Positions 11,944 to 24,300 of a stretch of 64,000 nt of DNA are shown in pieces. How positions within the stretch are numbered: the stretch's first letter is position 1; each line of letters starts with the position of its first letter. This stretch comes from Glebionis coronaria (taxonomy: Eukaryota > Streptophyta > Magnoliopsida > Asterales > Asteraceae): positions 281,900,880 to 281,964,879 of the forward strand of contig CM046874.1 of assembly GCA_025667525.1 (NCBI GenBank), read 5' to 3'. The translations under genes were made by a program, and so were the position numbers. Below the pieces are notes generated by a model. It was not told the origin of the DNA. It saw only the letters and a list, made by a program, of their open reading frames with translations, and made no database searches.

Positions 11944-12668
11944 ACAGTTAAAACTTTGGAATGACGTAGGTGACCTTGGTCGACTTTGAGAGGAAAAGGA
12001 TTTTCCCTCTCGAGGTGCAATAGTAAAAAGCTACAAAAATATATACTTAAATACTAATTGAGTCGGCAAACCAATAATCGGTCGTCCCTCTCAATATACG
12101 TACAAGCAAGCGGGGAAACGAGGTGGCACAAAGCACTTAAAAACCTTTTTCCTTAGACGACCTTTTATAGCGCGTCGCCTTATACCCACCTTATAGTTTG
12201 TATATATCGAGTTCAAACTTCTTACTAGTATTTATCTATTTTGCCCTTTTATTTCGTTTAGGATTCGAATACAATAGTTAGGTGATGAAATCCCAACTAA
12301 GGCTTATTTGAAAAGTAGGTAAATTTATTGTGCTACGTAATATACTATAGTAAAAGAAAAATCTTTTTGTATTTTTTTAGAAAAATATATATTCACAAAA
12401 AAAATCGAAAGAAATCGAACTAAGAAAAATAACACTAATACGTAATATTTTTGGTATAATACTTTTAGGAAAAAGTATTTCTTTTGATTTTTTTAATTTT
12501 TTTGGTGCAATTCTTAGGAAAGAAATTGCTTTTGTGATTTTTTAATTTTTTTGTATTTTTAAGTTTTTGATTTTTTTGTATTTTTTTGTGCAAGAAAATT
12601 AACGTTCAAAGAGAACGAATCCCAAAATCCAAACGTCTTCACGAAAAATCGTCAATCGTACGAGCGAA
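11944..12668 (-). other. 5' leader of element A
   Basis: Noncoding DNA between the primer site and the gag ATG, A/T-rich at about 12340-12600 with runs of T on the plus strand. A short ORF upstream of gag (to 12020) is not supported by any match. Confidence 0.5.
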
Positions 12669-12683
12669 GCGGCAGCGGCGCCA
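12669..12683 (-). other. Primer binding site of element A (tRNA-Asp)
   Basis: On the minus strand it reads TGGCGCCGCTGCCGC, three bases after the 5' LTR end. It matches the complement of the 3' end of plant tRNA-Asp with two differences. Confidence 0.8.
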
Positions 12684-12686
12684 TTT

Positions 12687-15587
12687 TAATACTTGGGTTT
12701 TTTGCAAACTCCTTTTATTGTCTATTTTCATTCCACAAGTCGACTCAAATTTGATATTCAATTAACGTGGAGATTTATTGTTTTTGGTAACGTATATTTT
12801 TTTTTGGTATTTTTAATCTAAAAATTAATTAACTAATAACTAATTTAAAATAATAAAAACTATTTTAACTATATTTAAAAACTATTAAAACTAATTTGAA
12901 AATTGATTCGAACTTTTAATAAAACATAAATCTAATTAAATGAAAAAAATACTTTCAAATAAAACTTAACCAAACTAAAAGCTTTTAAATGACAATTATT
13001 TTAAAACAAAACGAATTTATAAAATTTAAACTAAATTTAAAACTATTTAAAATTTCTAAAACTAAATAAAATGAAAATATTTTTTTATCTTTTTATATTT
13101 TTTATAAAAACTGAATCAAAGAAAACTATTATAAATCTTTTTTACTTAAAATTAATGACAATAAAACTTGTATTAAAAACTAAATAAACAAAACTGACAG
13201 CTCTAAATAAAAAACCTATATAAAGTTAATGATGCAAAGTAATACACAAAAAGGGTCCTAGAACAGATGGTTATGCGTGTTGGCTGATAAGCGCGAGGTC
13301 GAGGGATCGAAACCCAGCAGACCAGATTTTAGTTATTAATTAATATTTTTGACTTTTTTGGACATTAGAACAATCATAAAAACCCACAGACCAAATGGGT
13401 CTGTGAACTTTATCAGCAAACAAGAAAACCCCAAATAAGCTATAAGCACCAAATAAGCAGTGAACTAAATAGCTAAAACTAAATAACCCAAATAAACCTA
13501 ATGAAAAAAGCAAATCAAATAAGCAGTTTAAACCAAAATTAGATAAGCTATATCAAATATACCAAAAACACAGGCAAAAAGCAATCACCAAAATAAGCTA
13601 ATACTAAACAGAAACATTAACCAAAAAATTAAAGGTAGATTTAAATCAAACTTCCAAACAGTACTATAAACTAAAACAAACTAAGCAGATTTAAAAGGTA
13701 ACACTAAATCAATAAATCAACAAATCATAAGCAGATTTAAAAGCAGATTCAAACAGTACATAACAAAAGAAAAATTAAAAAGAAGATTTGAGACCTGGTG
13801 TCGATTTCCGTTGGGTAGAAGAAGCGGCGCTGAGCCGTCTTTGAACAAATCCGAAACAAACACCTCCTTATTACCCACCGAATATCATCAACATCATCAT
13901 CTCGATCCACTCGAACCAATAAACCAAACGAACCAAAAAAATAACCGAACAGGAACAATACCTTTTATAATCTTCCTAGTGGGGAAAGATATTTCACTTT
14001 CTCTTTATTTTTTTTTAATTTTTTATAGTAATAATAATAAAATGCGAACAGTAGTATTAAAAAGCAGTTTAAAGATTAAAATTGAATTCAACAGAAATTA
14101 AAAAGAGACAAATTAAATAAATTCAACTTTTCATTAATAAGATAAAAAATTACAATTGACTGAAAATAAAAATTACATTAAACCTAATCTAATTTTGCAG
14201 AAAATTAAATAAAGAAAAAGTGCTCTGATTACAGATTTGGAGGGGGTTTTTATAGGAGAAACCCTCTTGGTAGCTTCATCATTAAGCATTCAATCTTGGC
14301 CCTTAAATCTTCTCTTCTCTCTCTTCTCTTCAAATCAACGACTGAAAATTATCCAAGCATCACACGGATGCCCTCGTAGCGCTTTTGTGTTTCTTGTGTT
14401 TGTTTAGGCTGATGTGGAGGTTTATTATTGGAAGGATTTTGGTGGTGATTTGCATCCACCAATCAAGAGAAGGGATTTCTGCCACGTTGGATAGGATTTG
14501 AGGACCATAGTTGGTGTTATCTCCGATTTGTATGGGGATTTATTTCCCAAGTGTGTGAATTACACACTTAAACAAAAAGCCCCAAAATTTCGTTGGTAAA
14601 GCTTTGATGTTAAGGTGAATTAGGGTTTGATATGGTAGGGTAAAAACTGGTTTGGGGAATTCGTTTGGGAGAGAGAGAGTGGGTGAAAAGCCTTCTTGTT
14701 TGTAACGAACAAATAATGGGGATGGGGTAAGTGGGTAAATAAAAACGTTTATTTATTAAGTGTGAGTGGGGTGAGCCGGTTTGGGTAAAACACGTGTGAG
14801 GGGAGTGTTGATTGAGTGTGAGTGTGGGATTTGACTGGTTGTGAGGTGAGATATATGAGGGTTGACTGAAACATTTGACTAGCAAATCTTATATCCTCGT
14901 TTCATTTGTTTCAACGAAAATGGGCTTGTGGGGCTTTTGGTTGTTTAACCCAAAATGATAAGTATAAACTCCATCCGTTTTACATATGATTTAGCCAAAT
15001 GGGCTTTGTGGCCCAAATGCTCTTTTTCATCCGTCTTATAAATCAATTTTGGGCCTAGGAGGTTTGTTTTGCTCAATTGCAAATAAACATTTCCTCAAAT
15101 GGGCTTTTGGGCCCTTCATGGACTTTCATATGAAAACTCCATCCGTCTTATATTTGTTGTTTTGGGCTTGAAAATTGGGCCTTGACCCAAAAGTTAGTTA
15201 ACTTGAACTCCTTAATGGGCTTTTGGGCCCATTTACCCAAATGTAGGACCCACAAACTCAAATATCGTCAAAAAGGATTAAATCCGCTAAAGTCGAGCTC
15301 GATTTCAGCTTCCTTGATCATTTCTTCAAAACCGTGTTGAATTGCCGGTTTTCGTGAACTTGGGCACACTTTTGGTCTTTGACTTTGTCTTTGATATTTT
15401 TCTTGGACTTTTCTTCAATATTTGACCGTGAAATCCCGTGTTTTCTTTCCTTTTGATCATTTGTACCTATTTAACACAAAAACACAAAACCACGCGTAAT
15501 TCCGACATTTACGATATAAAACACATGATTAGGTCTTGTTTTTCCTTGATTTTAGTGGAAAAAGGATAAGTGTTTACACACTTATTA
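12687..15587 (-). repeat. 5' LTR of element A
   Basis: This 2901-bp copy pairs with 3789-6705. A minus-strand TATAAAAACC at 14245-14254 is the likely core promoter; the pyrimidine/purine composition downstream resembles a 5' UTR. The plus-strand ends are TAATAC and CTTATTA. Minor ORFs within it are the same in both LTRs and are not supported as genes. Confidence 0.9.
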
Positions 15588-15592
15588 CATTA
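15588..15592. repeat. Target-site duplication of element A (right copy)
   Basis: CATTA, identical to 3784-3788. Confidence 0.9.
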
Positions 15593-16510
15593 CCTACTAG
15601 AGTGGAATTGAACATGTTGCACCATGTAGGTTCAGGCCACTGCTCAATCATTGCTTGTGATTCACAGACCTTTAAGTGATAATCTGGGTCCGTAGTACCA
15701 TCGTATGTTTTAACATTTGACGGCATACGACGCTTTTTGCTTTCCGCGTAGTACTGCATACGTTTTGTGAAGGCGTTAGCTCTCCCTCGTCTCCATGGAT
15801 GAGAAAAGTCTCAGTTCTCGTGCTTATAGGCCTGATGAGAGTCCCTCACGCTGTCAGACTCGCTGTCTGATGTTTCTGAAGAAGAATGTGTCCACCTGCG
15901 ACGTCTATAATGATGGCCATCTGAATCAGGATCAGGCGAGTTACCTCTTGGGGATCGCTCTCCCCTTTTGGGCATGATGTGGTAACTTCTTCTACGTTTC
16001 CTTCCCTGCGATTCCTGTCTAGGCTCTTTTATAGTGAGGGTTTCCGAGAGTTCTTACGATTCACCATGTCGCCATGGGCTTAGCTGTCCTTCATCGGGAT
16101 CAGTTGTGCCTTCGTCCGCGACTCGTTTGTCCCTCATACGCTCAGTTATGAGCGGGATGAGAGCATACAACTTGTTAGCAATGTACTCTTCCATCGCCCA
16201 TGCTTCAATAGCAACGAACTCTTCACTTTCGGTTGGCATGAGGGGTTGTTTTCGTTTGTCTTTGTTGGGAGGGGGTTGTGCTGACCTCTGATTTGGACTT
16301 CTCTCTCCCGAAGTAGGTACATGAGTGAAAAATGGCGAATTGAGTCTTTGTAGAGGTGGATTTGAAACATCCCTACTGTTTGCCCTGCTAATGGACCCAA
16401 GGGTGAGCTCAACGGATGTGATCTGAGCATCAACCGTTGATGACTTCTTGCTACCTCCTTTTTGGCGAGAAACGCACGTGCCGCCTTTAGTCAGGTCTAG
16501 AGTTTAGTGT
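15593..16510 (-). pseudogene. Tat-lineage gag, N-terminal part (element G)
   Basis: Read on the minus strand, several frames carry pieces of a Tat/Ogre-type gag: a Ser/Arg-rich N-terminus (about 16433-16146), EEFVAIEAWAMEEYIANKL (about 16239-16054), and the diagnostic VKTYDGTTDPDYHL and WCNMFNSTLVGN (15760-15593). The gene then stops at the insertion point of A and resumes at 3783. Frame changes between the pieces show it is broken. Together with 3001-3783 it makes one decayed gag of perhaps 450 codons. No pol sequence of G is visible in the window. Confidence 0.7.
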
Positions 16511-16545
16511 AGGGTCCCACGGATGGCGCTAACTATTGTAGTACT
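16511..16545 (-). other. Leader start/LTR junction of element G
   Basis: On the minus strand, TAGCGCCATCCGTGGGACC follows ...CTACAATAGT. A GGCGCC-x-CCGTGGG block right after an LTR end is a familiar start of the internal region in Tat-lineage elements. The LTR itself is missing; the adjoining DNA from about 16546 belongs to F on the other strand. Confidence 0.4.
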
Positions 16546-17834
16546 AGATATAGGGGCAAATAATTTCGAGTTAAAGATAGGTTTCATGCAGATGGTTTCG
16601 GCTACTCCTTTATTGGGCATGCTAATGATGATCCCCTATGCACACATTCACATATTTAAAGCCTTGACCAATATTGTTAAATACAATGGGTGACTCAAGA
16701 GGAGATTAGATTACATCTCCTTCCCTTCTCTCTTGAGGGGCAAGTCCGTATATGGCTTGACAAAGAGCCACCCCAGAGTATACTTGCATGGGATGATTTG
16801 AACACAAAGTTTGTCAATTATTTATTTGCCCATTCTCACACCACTTATTTGAGAAATGAAAAATACTAGTTTTGAGAAAAAATATGAAAAGACCTTTAGT
16901 GAGACTTGGGATAGGTTTAGAGAGTTGTTAAGGAAATGTCATCACCACGGGTTCACTAAATTACATCAAATTGATTCTTTTCACAATAGTTTGAATCAAA
17001 ATGACCAAGGCTCTCTTAACTCAGCTGCGGGCGGAAAACTTTTAATCAAAAGTACACAAGAAGCCTAGGATATTATAGAGAACAAAGCTAAGGTTCCAAG
17101 TAGTAGGTCACGGTCTCAAGTTGATAAAAACTAGTGGGGGGATTTATGTTAACAATGATGAGACTAATAAGATGTTTCAAGAAACAAACAAAAATCTTGC
17201 TAAGCTTGCTACATATGTTGAAAATTTGGTTATAAAGAACAGTACTACTTCCACTAGACCAGTCCATGTGGTCAATGATACATGTGAAACTTATGGTAGG
17301 CCACATGCCTCCTAGAACAGTGATAAAGTCTATGATAATCCACAAGGGGAGTTTATGCTTATCAAAATAAAGAAAATGGGCCCTAACCACTTGTCTTACA
17401 AGTCAAATAACTACTTGGCCCCACCCGGTTTCCCACCCCACCAAAGACCTCCACCTCAAAATCAAAATTTTTAAGGTTAAAATAGAAATCAAGGTCCAAA
17501 TAGGGGGATTTTTAATATGAGTGATCATGTAAGAGGTCAATTTCCTATTCAAAACCAAAGGTTTAAAAACAAAGGCTATAATCAAGGGTTTTAAAATCAA
17601 AACCAATTTCAAAATCAAGGTTTTGTAAATCAAGGAAATGTTCTTAATCAAGCAAACTTGAAAAATCAATTATCTCCTATGGACCTAATGACAAAAATGA
17701 TGCAAGAAAATGATAGAAAGTTTAAGGATATAAGGGATGAACAAAAATCTTTTCAAACCTAAATTCTTCAAACTTTAACACCTCAAGGTAGGATACCTTC
17801 TAATAATGAGATAACTCCTAGAGCACATATTAAT
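16546..17834 (+). pseudogene. Decayed Athila-like gag (element F), left part
   Basis: Matches A's gag in order: ANNFELK at about 16559, a degraded LFPFSLEGQ region, then an open stretch at 16856-17068 with KKYEKTFSETWDRFRELLRK and LNSAAGG. A degraded zinc knuckle CETYGRPHA lies near 17285, followed by Asn/Gln-rich linker DNA to 17830. Many stops and frameshifts make it non-coding. It is interrupted at 17835 by E and resumes at 29257. No LTR of F was recognised. Confidence 0.75.
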
Positions 17835-20800
17835 TGTAAAACCCGCATGCTTTTACCATGAATAGTGCCCTTAAGATCGTACGTTCTAGATTAAAACTTA
17901 CCTCAGTTAGTATTGATCACATTCATGTGCTAATAATCAAGCAAGTGCATACGTGTATGACATGACAAGTATCGATTACGTACGAACTCATGATAAACAG
18001 TTAATAATATATCACGTGAACATAATTAAATCATGATCACCATTTAATATACTAACTAAAATAATTACGTAAATACTTATAATATATTTACGAGCGTTAA
18101 GTTTATGATAAACGACACGATAGATTAAACAGAAACACTTTAAACACGAGCACGTTTAACCACGAACGAACACGAAACATCGGGACACGAGAAAGGTACG
18201 GGTACCCCATGTGGGGCCCCCATACCCACGGCACACATGCAAGAAATGGGCTTAGCCCATGGACTTTACAAGTTAAGGGGGGGTAAAGAGTAAAACATGT
18301 TTTCACTTTTCATTTTACAAGAAAATAAACAAAAACCCTAAAAGAGTTTTTCTCCTCTCCTTTTTGCTCTCTTTGTGCCGCCACCTATACACCACCATAA
18401 GGGGGTGATTTGTTTGATCTTGATCTTAAAAACAAGTGTAGAAACCGTGTTTGTTCATCCTTTTTCCAAGCTACATAGTGGTATACCTTTCTAACCCTTC
18501 TTTTTAATTCTTTTTAATCCTTTTAATCTTTGATTATTTTCATGAACATGTTATTATTTTTCTTATTAAAACATGGTAATTAATCATTGATCTAACATGT
18601 TTTGGTATTAAATAAAATCAAAGAATGATTTAAAAGGGGTGTTATGTTTGGCCGCCTAGCAAACAAACCCGAGGGGGGTTTGGTTTGCTATTGCCGCCAC
18701 CACCAAGACCATTTTTGGTCTTGGTTGGCTCATGTGGGACCCACGGCAGCAAGGAGACACGTGTGCCCCGGGTTTGGCCCGGGGTACGGTGTCGAATTCA
18801 TGCCCGATTCATGGTTCGTTGGTTAAAATCATGATCTATGTTACATGTAATTTTTATGAATCATGAACTTAGGATATAATTAATTAATAACATGAAATAT
18901 TAATTAAATCATGACTTAGGTTATTTTAATTATTAGTTTATCATGACATTAATTTAACCTAAGTATTTTATGTTATAAGTTATAATTAATTAATTATTAA
19001 AACATGCCTATAATTAATTAATTTAGACATGACTTAGGTTATATTATTATTAATAATAATACACATTTTAACCTAAGTATCTTCATTTCATTTTAATTAA
19101 AACATGTTATACCTTAATTAAAATGCTTAACCTATAGTTTAATTAAAATACATGAAATAATAATTAAACTATATACTATATCATATGACTTAAGAAACAA
19201 GCTTATAAACACTTAGACTTATATGATAGCTTATGTAACCAGCTTAATTCTAAATATGGAAACTTCTATTTATAGAAACTTAATTAAATAAGGCAACTAA
19301 TCTAATTATGGAAACCTTCTATATATGGAAATCTATCTATTTCAGGCAGCTAATCTAATCATGGAAACCTTCTATATATGGAAACTTATTTAATTAAGGC
19401 AGCTGATTCTATTTTTGGAAACTTTCTACTTTTAGAAACTAATCTATTTTAAGCAGTAAATTCTATTTTAGGAAACTTTCTATTTTTGGAAACTTTCTAT
19501 TTTTGGAAACTTTCTATTTTTGGAAACTTTCTATTTTTGGAAACTTTCTATTTTTGGTAACTTTCTATTTTTGGAAACTTTCTATTTTTGGAAACTTTCT
19601 ATTTTTGGAAACTTTCTATTTTTGGAAACCTACTATTTTTGGAAAGTTACTTATTATTACACAGTAAGTATAATAATACATGAAACACCAGTAATACTTA
19701 ATCAGATTAGCCAGAATACTAGATAAACACGGTTTAAGGCTTTAAACAGTGAACCATGACCTAAAACATACCAAATCAGCTATAATGAGACACAGAACCC
19801 AGTACGTAATCAGTGAATCGATACTTATACACGTGTGTATTCATGTAGCATTAGTGATCCAGAGGTAGGAGTCTTTCTTCCGTTCATTCACTGGACTTGA
19901 GGTACGGATTCCCGTCCTTTCAGTATGGACATTCTTTCCTTATTAGGATTTCCCCGTATGCAGCCAACTGTTTTCCCCAGCATTTGTTTTATTGTTTGAA
20001 CTGCTTATGTTAATTTAGCATAAACTATAGCCATATACAAGCATGACCAGTTTCACCTAGTTATGGAGGTACCATAACCATAGCATTGGAGGCACCGATG
20101 TTGTGACTTCCCCACGGCGGAGTGATTGCTCGTGGCGTCCCTTTTCAGTTTTGGCCATATTATTATATCAGGTGGGGCGTATGGGTGCATCCTAGTTACA
20201 TGTTTTATTCAGTTTATCATGGTGAATGTGGTGTGTGCCTTGCACCCTTCACAAGGAGTTGATCCCTCCTACCCAAATCAGTATATTGATTAGAGGCATC
20301 CCCTCTAATCAGCATGATGAGGTCACCCCTCCAAGTATTCATGCACGTGACCTTTTCATGACCTATATGGGCTATAGTATATATATATGTTAAAACAGTT
20401 TCCACAAGATAAACATAAGGCTTTTCAACTATAAAACCAGTTTTCTTGATACTTAACCAGTTTTCTCAGAACTTAGTCTTCCGCTGTTATATGTTACATG
20501 CTTATCCTATTTCATGCTTTATTGTACATCCGTGCATTGAGCGTCTTGCTCAGCCGTTTCCCTTTTCATGTTCCCAAAACGGCAGGTACTCAGGGACGCT
20601 CGTAGATCTCAAACGTAGGTGCATATGGACTGGAAGCTTTACTGTCTTTCTTTACTTTATGCATTTCCTTTACTTTGATACAGTTGCTATGGACATTGTT
20701 TCGTCCTTCCTTTTTACAGTATTTATGTTTGTGTGTGATGAGCTTTACTTTGGGATACTGATGTTTGATTCCGGTATTTCCCTTTTATGGTTGAATAATG

Positions 20801-20879
20801 CTTAGACATTTATCCTTGTATGCTTTGATGACACGCCATGATTATGCGTAATATTCCATTTCCAAAATGGGGTGTTACA
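17835..20879 (+). repeat. 5' LTR of element E
   Basis: 3045 bp, the same length as the 3' LTR. It has a pyrimidine-rich UTR-like block at about 18345-18480 ending in a possible splice donor (AGTG|GTATAC at 18481), an AT-rich middle, and a 17-bp minisatellite at about 19465-19640. The end GGGTGTTACA abuts the primer site. Short ORFs here repeat identically in the other LTR and are not supported as genes. Confidence 0.95.
19465..19640 (+). repeat. 17-bp minisatellite in the LTR of E
   Basis: About ten or eleven copies of GGAAACTTTCTATTTTT, with degenerate units upstream. The array recurs at about 27842-28017 in the 3' LTR. An ORF running through it is only the translated repeat. Confidence 0.9.
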
Positions 20880-20883
20880 ATTA

Positions 20884-20900
20884 TGGTATCAGAGCCAAGG
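20884..20900 (+). other. Primer binding site of element E (initiator tRNA-Met)
   Basis: TGGTATCAGAGCCAAGG, four bases after the LTR, matches the usual complement of the 3' end of plant initiator tRNA-Met. Confidence 0.9.
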
Positions 20901-21324
20901 CTTCGACCTGTAGGCTCTCAAATATGACCTGTGATTAGTGGGTAGTCACTACGGTCTTCCTAGAACTGACAGTTGTTTTCATGCATTCATCATTTTTAAG
21001 CACACATATACATGTCACTGTTACAGGGTTTTTGACTAAGTAATGGTTGGTACAGGACTGGCCCTATTTAGTCGCATGTGTTTTATCGAAACTTTTAGAT
21101 TTGGGACCGACCCATAGGCGTCCCCTCGATATGTCTTTTATTTTGAGTGAACTGACCGGAGGCGTTCACTCTCGAGCATCAAAGTTTTCATAAAACTGCA
21201 TCATGCATTCATACAAAGATTTTCTTGCATAAAATTTTTCTCGTGAAATTTTGGCATAAAATTTTTCTTTTATATATATTTTATGTTTGAACTGTTAATC
21301 ATATGTTTTATGTTATACTGTCAG
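20901..21324 (+). other. 5' leader of element E with possible 3' splice site
   Basis: Noncoding. The last bases, TATACTGTCAG, form a good splice acceptor placed directly before the gag ATG. An LTR donor at 18481 could be joined to it. Whether this happens is not shown by sequence alone. Confidence 0.5.
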
Positions 21325-24300
21325 ATGGTTCTCACACGCGAGCAAGAGCAGCTCAATTCTGCGATTCAGGCTGCCATGCAAGCCTTACTTCCTCAACTGA
21401 GGAATGACATTCGTGCTGAAGTCCAAGCTGCGAATAATCAGCAGCCGCAGAATCAGGCACCTCCTCCTCCTCCTCCCCCAGTGACTCTAGCGGTATGGTT
21501 GGAAAGATTTAACAAGCTCCGTCCCAGAGCTTTTGAAAAGACTGATAGCCCCAGCGATGCTGAAAGCTGGCTGACACACATTGAGAAAATCTTCAATGCT
21601 ATGGGATGTGACCCCGCCTTCAAGGCAAGATTGGCATGCTACAGGTTTGAAGGCGACGTACTCAACTGGTGGCTAGCTTTGACGCAGTCAGAAGGAGGTG
21701 ATGAATGGGTCGCTGGTTTGACATGGGCCCAATTCAAGGAGAGAGTGATGGAACAGTTCTTTCCTAAGGCAGAGCAGGACAAACTCAAGCGTGAATACCA
21801 CGGGATACGTCAGAGACAGGTCGAGAATAGCAACGAATTCATGCAGCGCTTTCTTCGCCTAGCTGGTTTTCTAGGAGTAGCGGCTGGTACTCCTGAGGAG
21901 CAGGCACACCATTTTAGGTGGGCACTTCGCACCTCGGTCGCGAACAATCTGGTATGTGCTACGTTTAATACAGTGGCACAAGTGGCCGACGCAGCAAGAA
22001 AGCTTGAGATGTTGCAGGAACGCGATGAGTTCGGGGAAGCTGAAAGACCCGACAAGAGGTAAAACATTTCGTGTTCTAGCGTTAACCAGACCGCATCCTA
22101 TCATTATATGTTCTTTAATCATCTCTTAAACTGTATCATCCAGGCAGAAAACTGGGGACCGGTCTCAGCCGGCTACTCAGCAGCAGCCAAATCAGCCCAA
22201 AGGAAACGGTCACTCTAACGACCGTTCTGTTGTGGAAAGGCGCAACGGTAATGATAATTACCGTAACAATGCGGGACACTCCAACAACAGCAGGTCCTAC
22301 TATTTACGCATCTTCTTATGATTTCATGTTATATTTCCCATGCTGACACTATAATAATCTCTACCAGGAACCACGGTAACGGAAGGGACCAGAACCACAG
22401 GGGTTCTCAGCCTAACCGTTCAGCTAACACTGGTAAGCATCTTATGACGCTTACATCTTATACTCGTGCATATACCTTATTCTTAACACGTTCTGTCATC
22501 AGCAGGCCCTCAGCAAGCAAGGACTCCTGCTGGAGGATTCACTCATCCTCTTTGCAGCACTTGCCATCGCAGACACCCTGGCCCATGTCGTCGTGATTCC
22601 GACGCGTGCTACAAGTGCGGCCTCCCTGGCCATCGTATGAGAGATTGCCGTAAGGGTGAAATGGAGGGTACTTCGGGTCATGCTGATACTAAACCGCCTC
22701 CTACCACTGGGCGTGTCTACACGACATCGCGCGATCAGGCAAACAAATCTACAGGTACCATTACTGGAATTTTGTATATGTACGGCCAGGCTGCATGTGT
22801 TCTTTTCGACACGGGTGCCACTCATTCAGTTGTTTCCACTACTTATGCTAAGAACATCAGGACACTTCCCTTGCCATTAGAAAATAAGCTTACCATTTCC
22901 ACGCCTCTGAGGGACTCTGTATTAATAACTCATGTATACAAGAGTCTTCCTCTAGAGTTTGACGATAAAGTTCGTGCAGTAGATGCACTTCCTCTAGACA
23001 TGATTGAGTTCGATATGATTCTCGGCATGGATTGGCTATCCAGGCACCATGCTACCATAGACTGCCACTCATATCGGGTGATCTTCGGCGACATTAATGC
23101 ACCAGAGTACATTCATAACGGGTTCATACCCGGACGGTCTGTACAGGTCATATCTACCTTGCAAGCACGTGCATTACTGTCACATGGCTGCGAAGGTTAT
23201 CTAGCTACGGTTCATGACATGGATGCTGAATCCCCATCGATTCAGGATCAACCAGTAGTTTCGGAATTTCAGGACGTCTTCCCAGATGAACTTCCAGGCA
23301 TACCACCTGCAAGAGAAGTGGAGTTCAATATCGACCTTGTTCCAGGAGCTGAGCCAATCTCTAAGGCTCCGTATCGTATGGCTCCCATAGAGCTAAAAGA
23401 ACTGAAGGACCAACTGCAGGAACCTCTTGAACGAGGGTTCATTAGACCGAGCGCATCTCCATGGGGCGCACCGGTCTTGTTCGTTAAGAAGAAGGACGGC
23501 AGCATGCGACTTTGCATTGACTACCGTGAACTTAACAAGATTACCATCCGCAATAGATATCCACTGCCACGTATAGACGATCTGTTTGACCAACTTCAAG
23601 GAGCCAAACACTTCTCAAAGATCGACCTAAGGTCAGGCTACCATCAGCTAAGGGTTAAAGAGCAGGATATTGCCAAGACTGCTTTTCGTACCCGCTATGG
23701 CCATTATGAGTTTGTGGTCATGCCATTCGGCCTGACTAACGCTCCACCAGTATTCATGGATCTAATGAACAGAATCTTTCATGAATTCCTTGATAAATTT
23801 GTCATTGTATTCATCGATGATATCTTGATTTTCTCAAAGTCCACGGAGGAACACGAAGATCATCTCCGTACTGTACTACAGATTCTTCGTCAGAAGCAGC
23901 TGTATGCGAAATTCTCCAAGTGTGAGTTCTGGTTAAACAAGGTGGCATTCTTAGGTCACATTGTATCAGCAGAAGGGATCACTATGGATCCAACGAAGGT
24001 TGAGGCTATCACTAAATGGCCAAGACCAACATCAGCGACAGAAGTCCGCAGTTTCTTAGGCTTAGCTGGATATTATCGAAGATTCGTGGAGAACTTTTCC
24101 CGCTTGGCATTGCCTCTCACCAAACTGATGCGAAAAGGAGAGAAATTCGTCTGGACGGAAGATCGAGAGAAGAGCTTCGAAGACCTAAAGCAGAAGTTAG
24201 TATCTGCACCTATTCTTACTCTCCCATCTGGTACAGGTGGATTTCAGATCTATAGCGATGCATCGGGGAAGGGACTGGGCTGTGTTCTCATGCAACATGG

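Larger units (their letters stand above)
3789..15587 (-). mobile_element. Element A: Athila-like gag-protease LTR retrotransposon, non-autonomous
   Basis: This is a complete 11.8-kb element on the minus strand. It has two LTRs of about 2.9 kb, a tRNA-Asp primer site next to the right LTR, a purine-rich tract next to the left LTR, and a 5-bp target duplication. Its only coding region is gag plus aspartic protease with a long C-terminal extension. Reverse transcriptase, RNase H and integrase are absent. Movement would need enzymes from another element. Its ends on the plus strand read TAATAC...CTTATTA instead of the usual TG...CA. The gag-protease frame has one frameshift and two stops. It is inserted in the Tat-like gag of element G. 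Confidence 0.9.

Noticed and set aside
19520..19726. ORF METFYFWKLS repeated
   Set aside because: Translation of the 17-bp minisatellite.
20446..20805. 119-codon ORF in the LTR of E, also at 28823-29182
   Set aside because: Same in both LTRs because the LTRs are nearly identical; no recognisable domain, so openness in two copies is not independent evidence.
22060..22062. Programmed gag stop/readthrough or frameshift in E in place of introns
   Set aside because: The gag and pol frames are separated by more than 500 bp with stops in between, whereas three GT-AG removals give a continuous frame through the zinc knuckle; readthrough or a single slip would not.
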